Source of the DNA: Theocolax elegans
Taxonomy: Eukaryota; Arthropoda; Insecta; Hymenoptera; Cerocephalidae
Assembly: GCA_026168455.1 (NCBI GenBank)
Contig: CM047425.1
Span: forward strand, 87,361,580-87,425,579
Direction: 5' to 3'
Length of the DNA: 64,000 nucleotides
Position 1 is the first letter of the stretch, and each line of letters starts with the position of its first letter. Shown in pieces: positions 25,931 through 38,680 of this stretch. Position numbers and translations under genes: made by a program. Below the pieces are notes generated by a model. That model made no database searches. It worked only from the letters and a program-made list of their open reading frames with translations, and had not been told where the DNA came from.

Positions 25931-27060
25931 TCTTCTGTGAATTTCATGTCGAATTGTACGAAAGCAACGAACCGATTCGACGTCGAGGATCGACGTCGTG
26001 GCCACAGCAGTCGCCGAACATGCACTAGACCGGCATGGCGCGCTGCGCTAAGTAAATCTGTGCGCAATTACGCAGTAAGTACACGTGCTGTCCCTTCAGT
26101 TGTTCCACATGCGTCCGCAGGTTCGGTAATCGCGAGACTCGACACCAGCGACCATACACTTGACACAAGATCCGGCCTTTCGTCTGCTTGTAATCGTGGT
26201 CGAGGAAGCCAACATCACCTTTCTACGTTTCCGAAATTCTCGAGTATTTAGTATGCATATACATTTAAATAAATATAAATATGTATATCGTGGACAAATA
26301 TTTATGATAGGGGTTCTCGAGTGAAACTATTAGACACGGATTATTATCTTTGAGTTAAATAATGATACGCTCTCTGGACTTCTGCGGTTAAATCCGTGAT
26401 GTGCCAATGGAAATGAAGCTATGCCGTGACCGAAACTCTAGATTTATGCGTTTTCAATATGAATTACTTTTAAATATTCTGTCTAACGTTAATCGATGAT
26501 AATACATATGTAAATGTTCGGTATAAGTAAGAACTACTTTAAATATCTTTAACAGACGATATTAATTTCAGATAATTACATCTTTACTTATCTAAAAGTA
26601 GTACCGAATGTCGAGTGTAGCCCAGAAGTTAAAATTCAGGAGAAAAAGAACGAGAGAATGCGAAAGTAAGCATTAGAACGCGAGACGAAGAAAAAGGGAG
26701 GTATAGGAGAGAGCATAGTGGAAGGGATGGGAATCGCATGGCGTAGCATTGCATTGGGGAAACGGAACGTAACGACGAAGAGGGAAGGGGGGTTGGAACA
26801 GGGTGGGTCGATTTAATGTCGCAGAGCCAGCGGTGGTCTGCAATGGGAATGGGCCGCGGGGATGGGCAGGTAATTGCACGGCTGGTTCTCAAGTGGCAGA
26901 GACTGGTCAATTTCACCCCTCTCCTGCCACCGGTAAATTCAGCTTTCCTCTCGCGTCGTTGACGAAGCCTGGGTTATCGCACGGTAACGTGCGCCTATGC
27001 TACTGTACCGAATGAAATTTCGCTTCCGTATATATGCTCGCGGTTCTCATTTGTGCTTCC
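25931..27060. other. Two GC-richer islands, no gene recognised
   Basis: The islands lie at about 25930-26240 and 26620-27060. The first carries a 104-codon frame from 25937, rich in Arg, Ser and Ala, that I do not recognise, and a direct repeat of TCGACGTCG around 25977-25999. The second begins with a purine-rich tract. Frames run on both strands, so coding is not supported. Confidence 0.4.
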
Positions 27061-28470
27061 GAATCGCTTTTTTTCAATGATTTCCGGGATTTACACGTTT
27101 TCGATTCCCCATTGATGGTGCACTGCATAGCTCAATTATTATTATATGTGGATTTTCGATTTGTAAAACCTGAGTGATAAAAAGTACATTGTTATTATTT
27201 CGATCATGTTATTATATACATAGAAAAAATTTCGTTTTTTGCGTTATAAAAAAACCTTTGTTTTTTTCCAATGTTTAATTTAACATATTTGCATTAAACT
27301 TTAAAAATTAAATGTTTAACATTGATATTATTAATTTCCGTTTTTATACTCATTTAATAACGAAATTATAATGAACAAGTCATTTAATGTACGTGGATCA
27401 ATACATATTTAATGATATTTTAAATGTTCAGCTTTTAATTTTCTTTTCACGATGCGCCGATTTTAATGTATTGCAATTCATTACCTATAGGTGTTGTGTT
27501 TACAAAAATATTTGATGTAATAATGTTTAAATGATTTCTTACGCATCTGCATTATTAAAGATAAACAAATTAATTTTTACAAATAATGAGAACCGAAAAT
27601 ATTCAAATAAATGATTTTTCTCGTGTACTTTGAAGCAATACGCTTTACGTTTTAAATTCCATGAAATTATTTATATAATATAACCGAATAATTTATACCC
27701 ATTTTGAAAGATATAAATTATCCAACGATAATACGTCATTTAATATATATTGCACAAAAAAGAATATTAGCTTTATATTTTCGAAAGTCAATAATTATTC
27801 GCAGTTTAATAAATTTTGTACAAGATATTAAATTTCTGTTTAATTTAACATAAATTAATCGTAAACACGTATTAAGTAAAAGTTCATTCGTTCTTAACGG
27901 ATATATGCAATCACTTAAAAAAGTATAGTAAATTAACTAAATTAACAATTAAATAAATATCATCTATATTCAAAATCACGAAGTATTAACGTTTAGTATG
28001 TTATTGTGACTAGTCTTTAAAGGGATGTCGTTCCTCCATACCTTATACACATTTGCCGACAGTTATTGATTTTTCAAATACATTTCTCAATTTATATATT
28101 TCCCTAATATTGCAGCAGAGAGGGATTCTTTGAAGTATTCATATTGTGCATCTGTTTATAATTTTGATATTACGAAAATGCAAACGTAAATTAAAAAAAT
28201 CAAATACAGAAATCTGTAATGAGTAGCGGCTTTTCCTCAAGTATACTAATGAAAAAGTGAATAAAGTCGAAATAAAATAGTTCTACCTTTATGTACCCTT
28301 AGTTACCTTAATGTACCTTTAGTTGCTTTTCAATCATTTGTAAAGCCTATTAATCTCTACATTATATTCGACTTTTTCCGGACATCAATTTTATTTGATG
28401 AACAGCCTAGTATCGTACAAAATACAGAAAAAACATCCCTTGAGGGGAAAAAAGGTAAGATTTTAATACA
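27061..28470. other. AT-rich noncoding stretch
   Basis: I see no gene. At 28292-28330 a phrase of the form ATGTACCyTTAGTT is repeated twice in tandem, imperfectly. Confidence 0.5.
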
Positions 28471-31380
28471 TTAGCAGTGTGACCTCATTGAGAAAGCATA
28501 GGGGGGCAATTGATTGGGCAAGGATTCTTTTTTTCTTTCTTATTCGCAGCACTTCTTCCTCTGACGTAGTCACTCGAAGCGGTCAGCACTTCTTCACGCG
28601 CCGATCAATCCACATCTATCAAGTGGATATATCGACGTCATCGAAGCCACTTTACTATCCATCAAGACCCACGAAAGAGAGAACATCGATTGGCGAATCC
28701 TGAAAGTCGAAGCCTCGTGCATTAAGCTCAAAAGGGCTATCATCGGGTAATTTGGCTTATAATGAAGCTTCCAGCTTTCAACCTGCGTCATTAGAGCGTT
28801 TAGAATATGAATCTTTATATTATGTCACCAATGAGCGATTATAAGCTTGTTTGGTAGGTTATTAACTGTCCCTAGACAATAGACTTGTAATACAATAATG
28901 TACAATAGAAACTTTTTCATTCCAATCATGTAATACTCTTTGTTTTATATAATTAATTGCATGCTAACCAAATTTTTGAAAATAGTACTTAATAAAGTAA
29001 TCAGCGAAAGTGAACAGCTCGTGTATATAAAGTATTTATAAGTATGAAAATGTAGATATTTTTTAACACAATAAATGCATTTTTCTATTACTTTTGTATT
29101 ATTTGAAATAACAGTTTTCTTAAAAAATATTTAAATTACACGGTCTCTACAAGAATAGAGTTTTATGCGTTTAAGTAGCTAATATTTCACGTGTAATATT
29201 GAAAGTCTAGCATTAGGCTCTATGGTCATATCACAAAAGGAACATGATCTAAAGCATCTATAAAGGAGTATAGCTTCTTTCTATGAAGTGCTTAGAGGTC
29301 TAAAAGGCAATTAGGTTAGTGTCCTAGCAAATCTCACTTTAAGTATAACATTACCTTTATCGTTTATTTTTATATTTCATTTATTAGACAATCGTTTCAA
29401 TCAATTATTTTATTATTCATTTTATTCTTTAAAGTATATATATATGATACACGCACGAAAATATTGTACAACAGATTAATTTAAATTATTTCTACGGTAT
29501 ATATTACTTAAAAGATTTTAATTATTGAATTTTAACTTCACATACTTAATGAATATATTTAAAAATATCGTATTACATTATAAGTATTTAGCTGTTAAAA
29601 ACAAATCCGAATCTATATTTTCTTTATTTAAACATTTCTCGCTTCATTACTATGTCATATGATTAAAACATTTTAAACATTTGCTATTTCTTTATAAATG
29701 ATTATCTTTATATTGTACTTCAATGGATTTATTGAAATGTTCGTATAAATGTATCTGATACTATATTTATTTATATTTCCGACTATATTATTTCACAAAA
29801 AATTAAATTCGTTTAATAATATCTTTTAAATCTTAACTGCGTAACCGTTACATACATCGGTTCATGTAAAATGATTTAAATTTATTTAAATTGGGTCACG
29901 AAATTATATATTTTTAAAATTTAATCGTTTTATTGCGTATATTCACTCTCATACACAAATACATGTAATGACCATTCGTTGTTGTTAGATAGCCCTTTAA
30001 TAAATAAAATTAAAATTATTTGGTGTTATGTAACAACAACGTTATCTTTTGACTAGGGTTTTCTATTTGCGTTTTTCTACATCAATATCTGATTAGATAC
30101 AGCTAGACCTTGGCGTAACTCTGCCTTTTCCAAGTCCTGTAGCGAGAGTGACAATTTCCCTGAAGGTTTTCTGGATCAAATTTATATTTGCTTTTCACCA
30201 TGACGATGCAAATTCAAGTACGAAACGTTACCCATACTCTCCTTATTAATACTATTACAATCATCTTAGCTTGAATCACTACGATAAGCACAAATGAGTA
30301 TTTTCGATTTCTTTTAATATAATATTGGGTTATGTAGTTACACCATTAGTGATTACTGTGAAAGTAAAAATAGATTCTATATCTAACATAACTGAAACTT
30401 GCGAGAACTAAAAAAAATAATGATTTTAAAATCCTTTTTTAGTTTATTTCAATTTCGAGTTGTTCAAACAATAGCCTTAAGTTATTAAAATAAATTTACA
30501 TGCCTACAATAAGGGCCAATTCCCATCGAACCACAACAAAGCACGCATCCATTAATTATCTTAAATATTATAATGGATGATTTAGGCGTCTATGAAACAA
30601 ATATAACTTCGTTAAATTGTTCGCATTTAGGTGATCGATTTTGGTTTGATAGTTCTGATTATAGTGAAAATTAATTGTCTAGTGCGTGAATAGCTAAAAG
30701 TCATATCAATTGCTGTTTTAAGTTTTTGAATGGTTTAAACAAAAGTCGTATTTCAATTGTTTTTACCTAAAAAAGTTACGGAAATATTTAATTCATAAAA
30801 ATAGCCGAGGAATTACAGGGTGATCGATCTAACATTTATCAAGTTATAGAAAATAAATTAAACAAATTAAACAAGAAAAAAGCTTTAATTTACATAAAGA
30901 AAACATTAAAAATGATAAAATTTTCATATTTAGTTTAAATAAATGAATTATAAGAAAATATTAATTACACGTATATAATTTACATATTAAATGAAATAAT
31001 AAATATTATTATTTATTTGTAATTGAATTTATTCTGACGCAAATATTAAATGAGCGAAAGTTTTTTTTTGAATAATGTGGTGTACATATCTTATGAGATG
31101 GAAATTTTTCCGCAAATTGCCATACTTATAGTAAAGTAAAAAACGAAAGTTATTTTTTGGTATAATTTACCTTACACTTTCTTAATTACGTAAAGACAAT
31201 CATATTAATAGTTTGCTACGAATAATAAACATTATTTTTCATAAATTATAATCATGAAATATTATAAATAAAGAATACAATGTGTAGATTCAAGGATATA
31301 ATTCAGAATTACTTAAATTAAAGGTAAATCCAAGCTCGACTTTTCGAAATCTTTCTGGTAGATAAACTCGATAACAAAAA
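28471..31380. other. Small island followed by AT-rich DNA
   Basis: A GC-richer island at about 28480-28790 gives 65-74 codon frames on both strands without motifs. From 28800 on the sequence is AT-rich with no gene or repeat that I can identify. Confidence 0.5.
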
Positions 31381-32890
31381 CAACACGCTCGTTGCAGATT
31401 TATATCAGGAAAAACAAAGCCGCGCTCGCGCATATTCGTATAACTGTGCCGATACATATAATACCCGGTTGCGCGTGGCATCGTTTCTCATTCGATATAT
31501 AGAGGCAAACCCGGAGGCGGTAATATTTCGAGCTCAAAGCGGATTCACACTGATCGCAAATCGCACCGCGAGCGATTGCGTTTCATTAAGCGTCTCATTG
31601 TTTCCAGATAGCATAAAGGGGCCTACATGACCTGCAAAGCGACGAGCTTTGGGTGTTTTTTCTATCGAGTCGACGACTTATTTTACCGCCTCGCATTTTT
31701 CCTTTTATCCTTTATGATTTGTGAGCTTTTCTCATATATTGTGTGTTTAACGAATAGTTTCATAGCGCGAATATTTTTGCTTTCAACAATCTAGAAAAGT
31801 ATTCGCTCAATATTGAGGTCATCAAATTTAAAAAATGATGCTTTCTAAATAGTTATATCACTTAAAGTTATTTATTTTAATTTATATGTAGGTAGAAATT
31901 GTTGTGATATATGTAGCTTATTATAATCTTCAATACTAATAATATACTTAATTACAGATTGAAAATTATTTTGTTGAAGGCTCTAATATCATTATTAATG
32001 AACAAATTTATTTATACGGTGGACGTGTTGATTACTTTCGACACTTTTTCAAACTATATTTTTATTAAAAATATTAACATTCCTAATATTTTTTGTAAGT
32101 TGTATAATATGTTTATTGCAATATAATTTTTTTGAACGTTACTCGCCATCTTCAAATAAAATAATTAGAGAATACTTTTACATTTTTCGTATATTAAGTT
32201 TAAGAAAGTAAATAGTTTAATAATACCAAATATGCGAGAATAAAATTGAAAGCGTTAATATGTATTTATATAATAATAAAAAGAATTTTCTTAGAAAGAG
32301 GTTTGTAACAAATATAGAATAATAATCTTTTTTCTGCTATTCGTATCAATTTCTGAATTATCATGGTACATTAAATGACACGTAATGAATAATGATTAAG
32401 TAGACAAGTCATATTTTTAACATGAGAATAATGATATCCAGTTCATTGGGTAATAAATTATGAAAAATTAGATAAATTCGTATGGTGGAATGATATTCCA
32501 AGGACGGGGCACTTAATGCGGAAAACCGCGAGCACACGAGCTGCTTAACGAGGTGTGATCTTTGCTTCAATCAAGCAAGCTATTAACCTATTCAAGGGTG
32601 AGTTTCCCAAGGATTATCTGGGGCACGGTAACGTCGCTATCTCCCAGTTCGCCACCCCCGGTTTTTCCGCGCGTAAGAGAAATGGACCAAGCCACTTTCA
32701 TTTTCGCCCGGAGCTCGTGCGCAAGAGAGACGTGTAACGAGGCGTTCGGACCCCCCGTAGCTCGTTCGAGCGTAACATCGAGCCACTTTTACCTTTCTCC
32801 CTTAGATCTTACTCCTTTGCGTGATCGCGCACGAAAATGTATGAAAATTCGTCGTACACTTCTACCCTACGGAAATTATTAAAATGATTA
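31381..32890. other. Two GC-richer islands, no gene recognised
   Basis: The islands lie at about 31380-31700 and 32490-32880. The second has overlapping 60- and 106-codon frames on the plus strand with no recognisable domain. Function unknown. Confidence 0.4.
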
Positions 32891-35229
32891 TAGGGAGGAA
32901 TTTTAGTTACGTACATACTTACGGGAAATAGACTAATTATTAGATATTGAATCAAATCATTATGAAAATGTCATTTTTATACCTAAAAGTAATAATATTT
33001 CAACCGTGGTTATAAATTATTAGAATTTTTACTATGGAAACAGGGTACACTTTAAGTATTTATTCAACAAAAATTGTTTTAAAAATTATAAATACGAGCT
33101 TTAAAAAGTAAAATAAAATTAACGTAAATTTTTACCTATATAAACTAAAGTATATATCATTTCTACCGTAATAAAAGATATAATTCTCATTTTTAAACTT
33201 ATTTTGTTGAACCTTTTAACGTATAACTTATACTTATTTCCTGTTATTCTAAGATTAGACAATTTATTGTTTGACTTTATTCTTAATCTTTTAAAAACGC
33301 GAGGAAATTTTTCATTTTCACTAGGAAACTATCCTATTTTTTAACTACTGCTGTAAATAAATTGTTATCCACCAAATAAAGTACCCCAATATAACATTTT
33401 TTTAATATCAATTCAACTTGGGATTCAATTTATTGTTTTAATTGAATAAAGTTTCAATTCATATTTTCTATATTAAGAAAATTCTTTTGTACTAATAAAA
33501 ATATGTATGATATTGTTTTTTATAAACAAATTAAGGTACACTTTTGTAGAAAAATACAATAAATATTACATCACTCAAAAAATTAATAAAAAGGTATTGT
33601 AACATAATTAAAATCAATTTCTTTATTAAAGAAATGTGCGAAACCTTTCGTTTACCAGTTTACCAATGTTTCTTTTATGTTTCTTTTTAGACTTTTGGAT
33701 GCAAAAAAAATTGTGGGAATCCAGATAAATTCTAGATATAATTAACAACCAATGTTACATGTAGTACTATATAGTAAAAGTTGATAGATTTTGAGTTAAA
33801 TAGCGGTAATCACAGCTGGTGTTGATAAAAAATTGAAAAAATTTACTTTTTGAGGTTAGAATAACTTTTGAACAAATAGATTCCAGTAACTAAAATTTTT
33901 TTCTATTTTCTGTAAAACATTTCCAGCGTGTACCTAAAATTTGGTGCATTTTAAAATGTTGATCGGACCACTTGACGTGGAATGTTCCATATATATATGT
34001 AATAAGTAATTTCTTGCTACTTAACAAATAGCCAGTAAGCAATGCTATTTTACAGGTTTACTTTCATAGAAGAATATTTTTTGCTTGACAAAGTTAAGTA
34101 TAATGATAAACACGATATTTTTGTAAATTTCATAATGTATCATTGCATTTTATTTATATGGTATTAAGGTATTCTAAATAAAAGAAAATGTACAATTAGC
34201 GTAATAATACTCTGTCGACCTTAATTCGTCCGGCGTGCAACCTCGAGTACGTTTTGCAAAGTCTACTCGTGTGAAAATTTCGAGACTATACGAAACGAAA
34301 CTAGGGAAATTTGTGTTATCTGCCAGGAGGGGTTGATTGTTGCACGAACAAGAGAGCCTGAGGAAGATTACGTGATTTTCGCCAGCGTCAAAATTATACA
34401 GGACAGGACTAACGAGTGGACAAGCGCGTCTCACTAATTCAAAACAACTTTATCAAAGCGCTTTTGCTCGTTTTAAACCGAATGGCAAATTCAATTCTCG
34501 GACTTTTGCTTCGGACTAATTCTCCTGTGCATGAAGTAATAAAAACACCAGAATCCCGTAAAAATTCATATAGTTCACGTAATTTGCCGACTAAATTCAT
34601 CCGTTACTTATATGATTATAGTTACTTGGCTATTTAATACATTTATAATATAAATAATACTTATATATTAATATAGTCTTATACATCATGTAGTGCAGTA
34701 ATAAAGTTGATATGATTACAATATAATCGTTCGTTAGGTACACTGATATAAAGAAGGATTTGGTAAAGTCTATTCATCAAGAGCTAATGAATATGTATTT
34801 GAATAGGTAAAATGCATATCCATTAGCAGTTGCAGCTTAAAGAAATTGTTCGTCATATATTTCAGTAATTCGCCTATTGCAATATATTACAAATTAAATA
34901 CGATAAAAATATTTTTAAAGATAAATATTAGTATTAAACATTCTGTTTGACATTTAAATGTTAAGAAAGTCAAAATTGTATAATATTTAATTTAATATTT
35001 TCTTTACTAAAACAACTTAAAGGTAGGCTAAATAAAAAATTCCCTAAATTGGCGACATAAACAGGGAACATTGCAGTCAGCTGACAAATTCGCCTGTCTT
35101 ACGCAGAAAATGTAAAAAACCTTAAACTCAAAGATTATTTATGTATCAACTGTTAACGAATATTCTTTAATTAATAATCAATATGAATGACGAAAGTAGC
35201 AAAAAGAATGTTAACATTCTAATTTATTG

Positions 35230-35230
<1 letters not shown>
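32891..35230. other. AT-rich noncoding stretch with one island near 34.2-34.6 kb
   Basis: The island carries an 86-codon minus frame and a 73-codon plus frame, neither recognised. The rest is AT-rich and featureless to the eye. Confidence 0.5.

Positions 35231-35273
<43 letters not shown>
35231..35273. repeat. (TA)n microsatellite
   Basis: About 21 uninterrupted TA units. Confidence 0.98.
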
Positions 35274-35277
<4 letters not shown>

Positions 35278-35402
35278 TTAAGCTGAAAATCTGGAAATAC
35301 AGAGTGTAAATTTTATATTACACACTTTTTATATTTAATAAAAGTTAAAAAGATCAATCCTAAATGTAAATAATAATAAATTATTATATTCTCAAAAAAT
35401 TA

Positions 35403-35555
35403 AAAAACACAGAATAATTTTTTTTTTTTTGAAAATCAAGCGAGTGCTTATAGGTTATATTTTGAAACTTTTGCTAAAGCTTAAAATGCACTTTTTAATC
35501 TTAATAACCTATAAAAACTTGTTCGATTTTCCAAAGCTATTAATTTTGTGTTTCA
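35403..35555. repeat. Imperfect long inverted repeat, possible degraded MITE
   Basis: Two arms of about 55 bases (35403-35458 and 35504-35555) are imperfectly complementary around a 45-nt spacer. AACACA pairs with TGTGTT at the base, GAAAATC pairs with GATTTTC in the middle, and ATAGGTTAT (35450-35458) pairs with ATAACCTAT (35504-35512) at the top. A foldback element or an old hairpin RNA locus are both possible. No clear target duplication was found. Confidence 0.45.
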
Positions 35556-38500
35556 AACTTTTGAAAAGATTAAAATGCGTATAGTTATATAAATTACCTA
35601 AAGATTAAAATCTGTCTTATAAAGTTTTATAAAATTTACTATGTAGGTTTTACACTTTATACTTCCAAATTTTCAACTTTTGGATTTAAAGTATATACGT
35701 ATTATTTCGGACTATTCAAGTTCTTTCTGAATCTTCATATGTATTTTCGACCTTTAGTAAAACGCATCCAGTTCACGCTCATTCCGAAGAGAGAATGTCG
35801 AACCTGTATTTAACGATGTACATGTGACTTACTGATCACATAATCGTAAGCAACCTACAGCATGAGTTCATTAAATAAGTCATTAGATATTTGCAAAAAA
35901 TATCTTCGGTAAGCAGCCAATTGTACATACCTTCATATTTTACATAATAGTAATCATTGACAATAGATAAATTAAAATATATAATTAGAACCTTACCTTT
36001 AATGTTAATATGTAAACAAAATTAAGAGTAGATTAAAATGACACTGGCTACTTTAACAAGAACATTAATTATAGGCTGTAAGACATATTGAAGTTACGCT
36101 CTCTCATAACATAACAATATATAGCCACCGAAAGTCAGAAACAAAATCCTGAATCAAACTACAACTAATACTACACAAAAATAAATATGCGTTAGATCAA
36201 TTCATTCCATTCTTAATCTCACTCTTTCAATAAACTACGTAATAATCCTTTAGCAAAGCAAAACAGCCAAACAATTCAAAACTATAGATCGTACTGAGTA
36301 AAATAAAAAAATAATAGCAAAAAGTTTTATTACGTTAAATTACAACATAATGAAATTACCTGAATTATTTAAAGTTATGATCGATTAAATATATTATGGA
36401 TAATTAAATATACCTTATAAATAGCCCTTTATTACTTGCTATTTACGATGTTTTCTATGTTTTTACAGATAACCAACGGACGTAGTATTTCAATGAGATA
36501 TGATATGAAAAGTAACTTGGTATTTTAAAGGTTGCACGTTTTTAATGCACTGCTTGATCAGAGGTAATGTAGATTTTGTATTATAGAAAAGTGAATACCT
36601 CAAGCCAAGTTTCGTTTATTCGCCTTCTCCCCCGACCAAGCATAAGTATTAACATTATATTTAATTTAATTTAGTTTACAATTTAATTTCTGGGACACAT
36701 GACTGCAACCCTAACCTACTCCTATCAACCGAAAGTGTAAAAACCGTGACATCACCATCACGTTGCAAGAGAAAGTCTCTCGTCGGCACCAACTGGATGG
36801 TGCTTCTCCTGAATCTTATCTCTCCTGAGACTGGCCCGTTAATTCTCGCCAAAAGCAAACTACACGTTCACTTTGGCATACGGCACCTTGCAGCTTCTCT
36901 AGCTCGACCGTTCCCTGCGTGCCGACAGGTGCATACCTCGAAGACACGCTACTGGTTGTCTAGAATCGCAGCAAGCTCGGGTCTCGTCTTTTCCTCAAAA
37001 TGAAACTTCGCTTCCTCCCTTCTACTGTCCCCCAGCGATCTCGCATAACCTAGCGATACCGCAGATACATGCTCGGTCTTTGCTATTGTTAAGTACATGA
37101 AAAAATATCGATTATTCATTTTCATTTTTTGTTGTCAAATTCAAATTAATTTAATTTATCTGCGGATCTTTCACACATATTCAAATATTGTGTAAATAGA
37201 GATATTTAAAACATATCATCTTTTTTAAACTTAACATGTATAATAAAATTTTAATAGGTTTCTAATTAGAAGACGGTGAAAGTAGCCAACACAATTAAGA
37301 TGGAGTGCTAAACATTTATTTCATTCAATTTAAGTAATATATTTCTCATGTAAAAAAAAAAAGTTGTTTTTTTGACTACGCTACTTTATGTAGAATTACT
37401 AATAAATATGGAAATGTACAACGTAATTTATTATAAAATAAATAAAATAAAGATATTTGTAAAAACTTAAGTGTATTAACATCACGAAATCAATGTCATT
37501 AATTCGTTAATTCAGAAAGTGTTTTTCATCTATCGATAAGCAATGAACTTTTTTTTTAATTAGAAAATTCAATAATAAAAAGTATCAAGTTTCAAACTTC
37601 CCGTCCCAGGTAGCACCGTATATTTTTCAAAAAAACTTTTCTCATGAATCCTGTTCAATAAAAGGATCACTCGTAAAACTTTAGATTTCCGGCGCAAAAG
37701 TTTAACCAGCTCTTGCTTTACTCTTCGTTAAACAAAAAAAATCGCGCCAATCCTCGAAGCGCGGTGACGCGACGCCAGCAAGTGAAAGATCGAAATCAAT
37801 TTCCCCGGCGATAGGATTTTTATCTGCGGCACGCGGGAATTGATCAAAGCTGGAAGGATTCGTCATCGGCTGTCCGTTATCCGAGTGGAAAATCATGACA
37901 GTTCGGGAGAGAGGGACCTAATCGACCCTCGCTCCGCGACATAACCTCGTTTCGCTTTGACTGATGACTTCTCTGATCTCCCTTGCTTTTTCCCTCTCGC
38001 TTTCTAGCTCATTTTTCCTCGTCGAATGGTGTGCACAACCGAAAAATCAGGGACGGATAGTGTAGAATTCCGCGATACAAAAATGCCAAATTGAATTTCG
38101 AAGGACTGGGATTTTATCGAGTTTACTTCGTTAAGGACTCCCCGAGACTCGCTTCCACGTGAACCGTAGGTCAGCAAGATTGTTTTTCATTGATGAAATT
38201 TTCTTCTAGACTGTTATCGCATAACGTGTTACTGTTGTCAAACACGTGAATGCACCTCCCGTTTAAATTGAAACTAAACGAATGGCAATATATACTTTAA
38301 AATTGAATATTTTATTATTGTTCATATTTATAGAAAATTAAATTTAATTTAAGTGTTGAATATGCTGTTACATGTTGATATTTTTATATTGCAAACGATC
38401 ATCTGTCAAATTTATAATAATAATAATAATTTTTTTCAATATAATTTTATTAATATATAATATAAATATTATTTACTTTTTTTATTTTAAACGTTGCTTT

Positions 38501-38600
38501 GTTTATGCTCTCAAATCATTGCTAATCAGAGACAGTGATCATGCGATGTATGTGAAACAAGCACTTATTGAAAAATACATTTCCCAGTGGTGCCTGTAAC
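35556..38600. other. AT-rich noncoding stretch with islands near 36.7-37.1 and 37.7-38.2 kb
   Basis: No gene recognised. Frames of 60-85 codons overlap on opposite strands inside both islands. A short ATA repeat lies at about 38414-38431. Confidence 0.5.
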
Positions 38601-38603
38601 AAT

Positions 38604-38677
38604 CTGTAGAGACTGAGAATTGAACCTGGGATCTCCGGGTACGAGTCCACCACTCTACCAATCGAGCCATTGTAGAC
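38604..38677 (-). tRNA. tRNA-like sequence (pseudogene or SINE head)
   Basis: On the minus strand an A-box-like TGGCTCGATTGG is followed at normal tRNA spacing by a B-box-like GGTTCAATTCTC. A D-arm stem GCTC/GAGT and a GGACTCGTACC anticodon-loop-like region lie in between. The T stem pairs poorly and the ends are not complementary; both contain TCTACA in the same orientation. It is therefore not a functional tRNA. It is most likely a tRNA pseudogene or the head of a tRNA-derived SINE. Confidence 0.5.
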
Positions 38678-38680
38678 CTC

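Noticed and set aside
25937..26251. 104-codon Arg/Ser-rich frame in an island
   Set aside because: No domain recognised; composition fits chance reading of CpG-rich sequence. Kept only as part of the island description.
37955..37980. CTGATGA strings elsewhere (also near 52308 and 54253) as hammerhead cores
   Set aside because: No GAAA strand with a closing stem II follows at a suitable distance in any of them.
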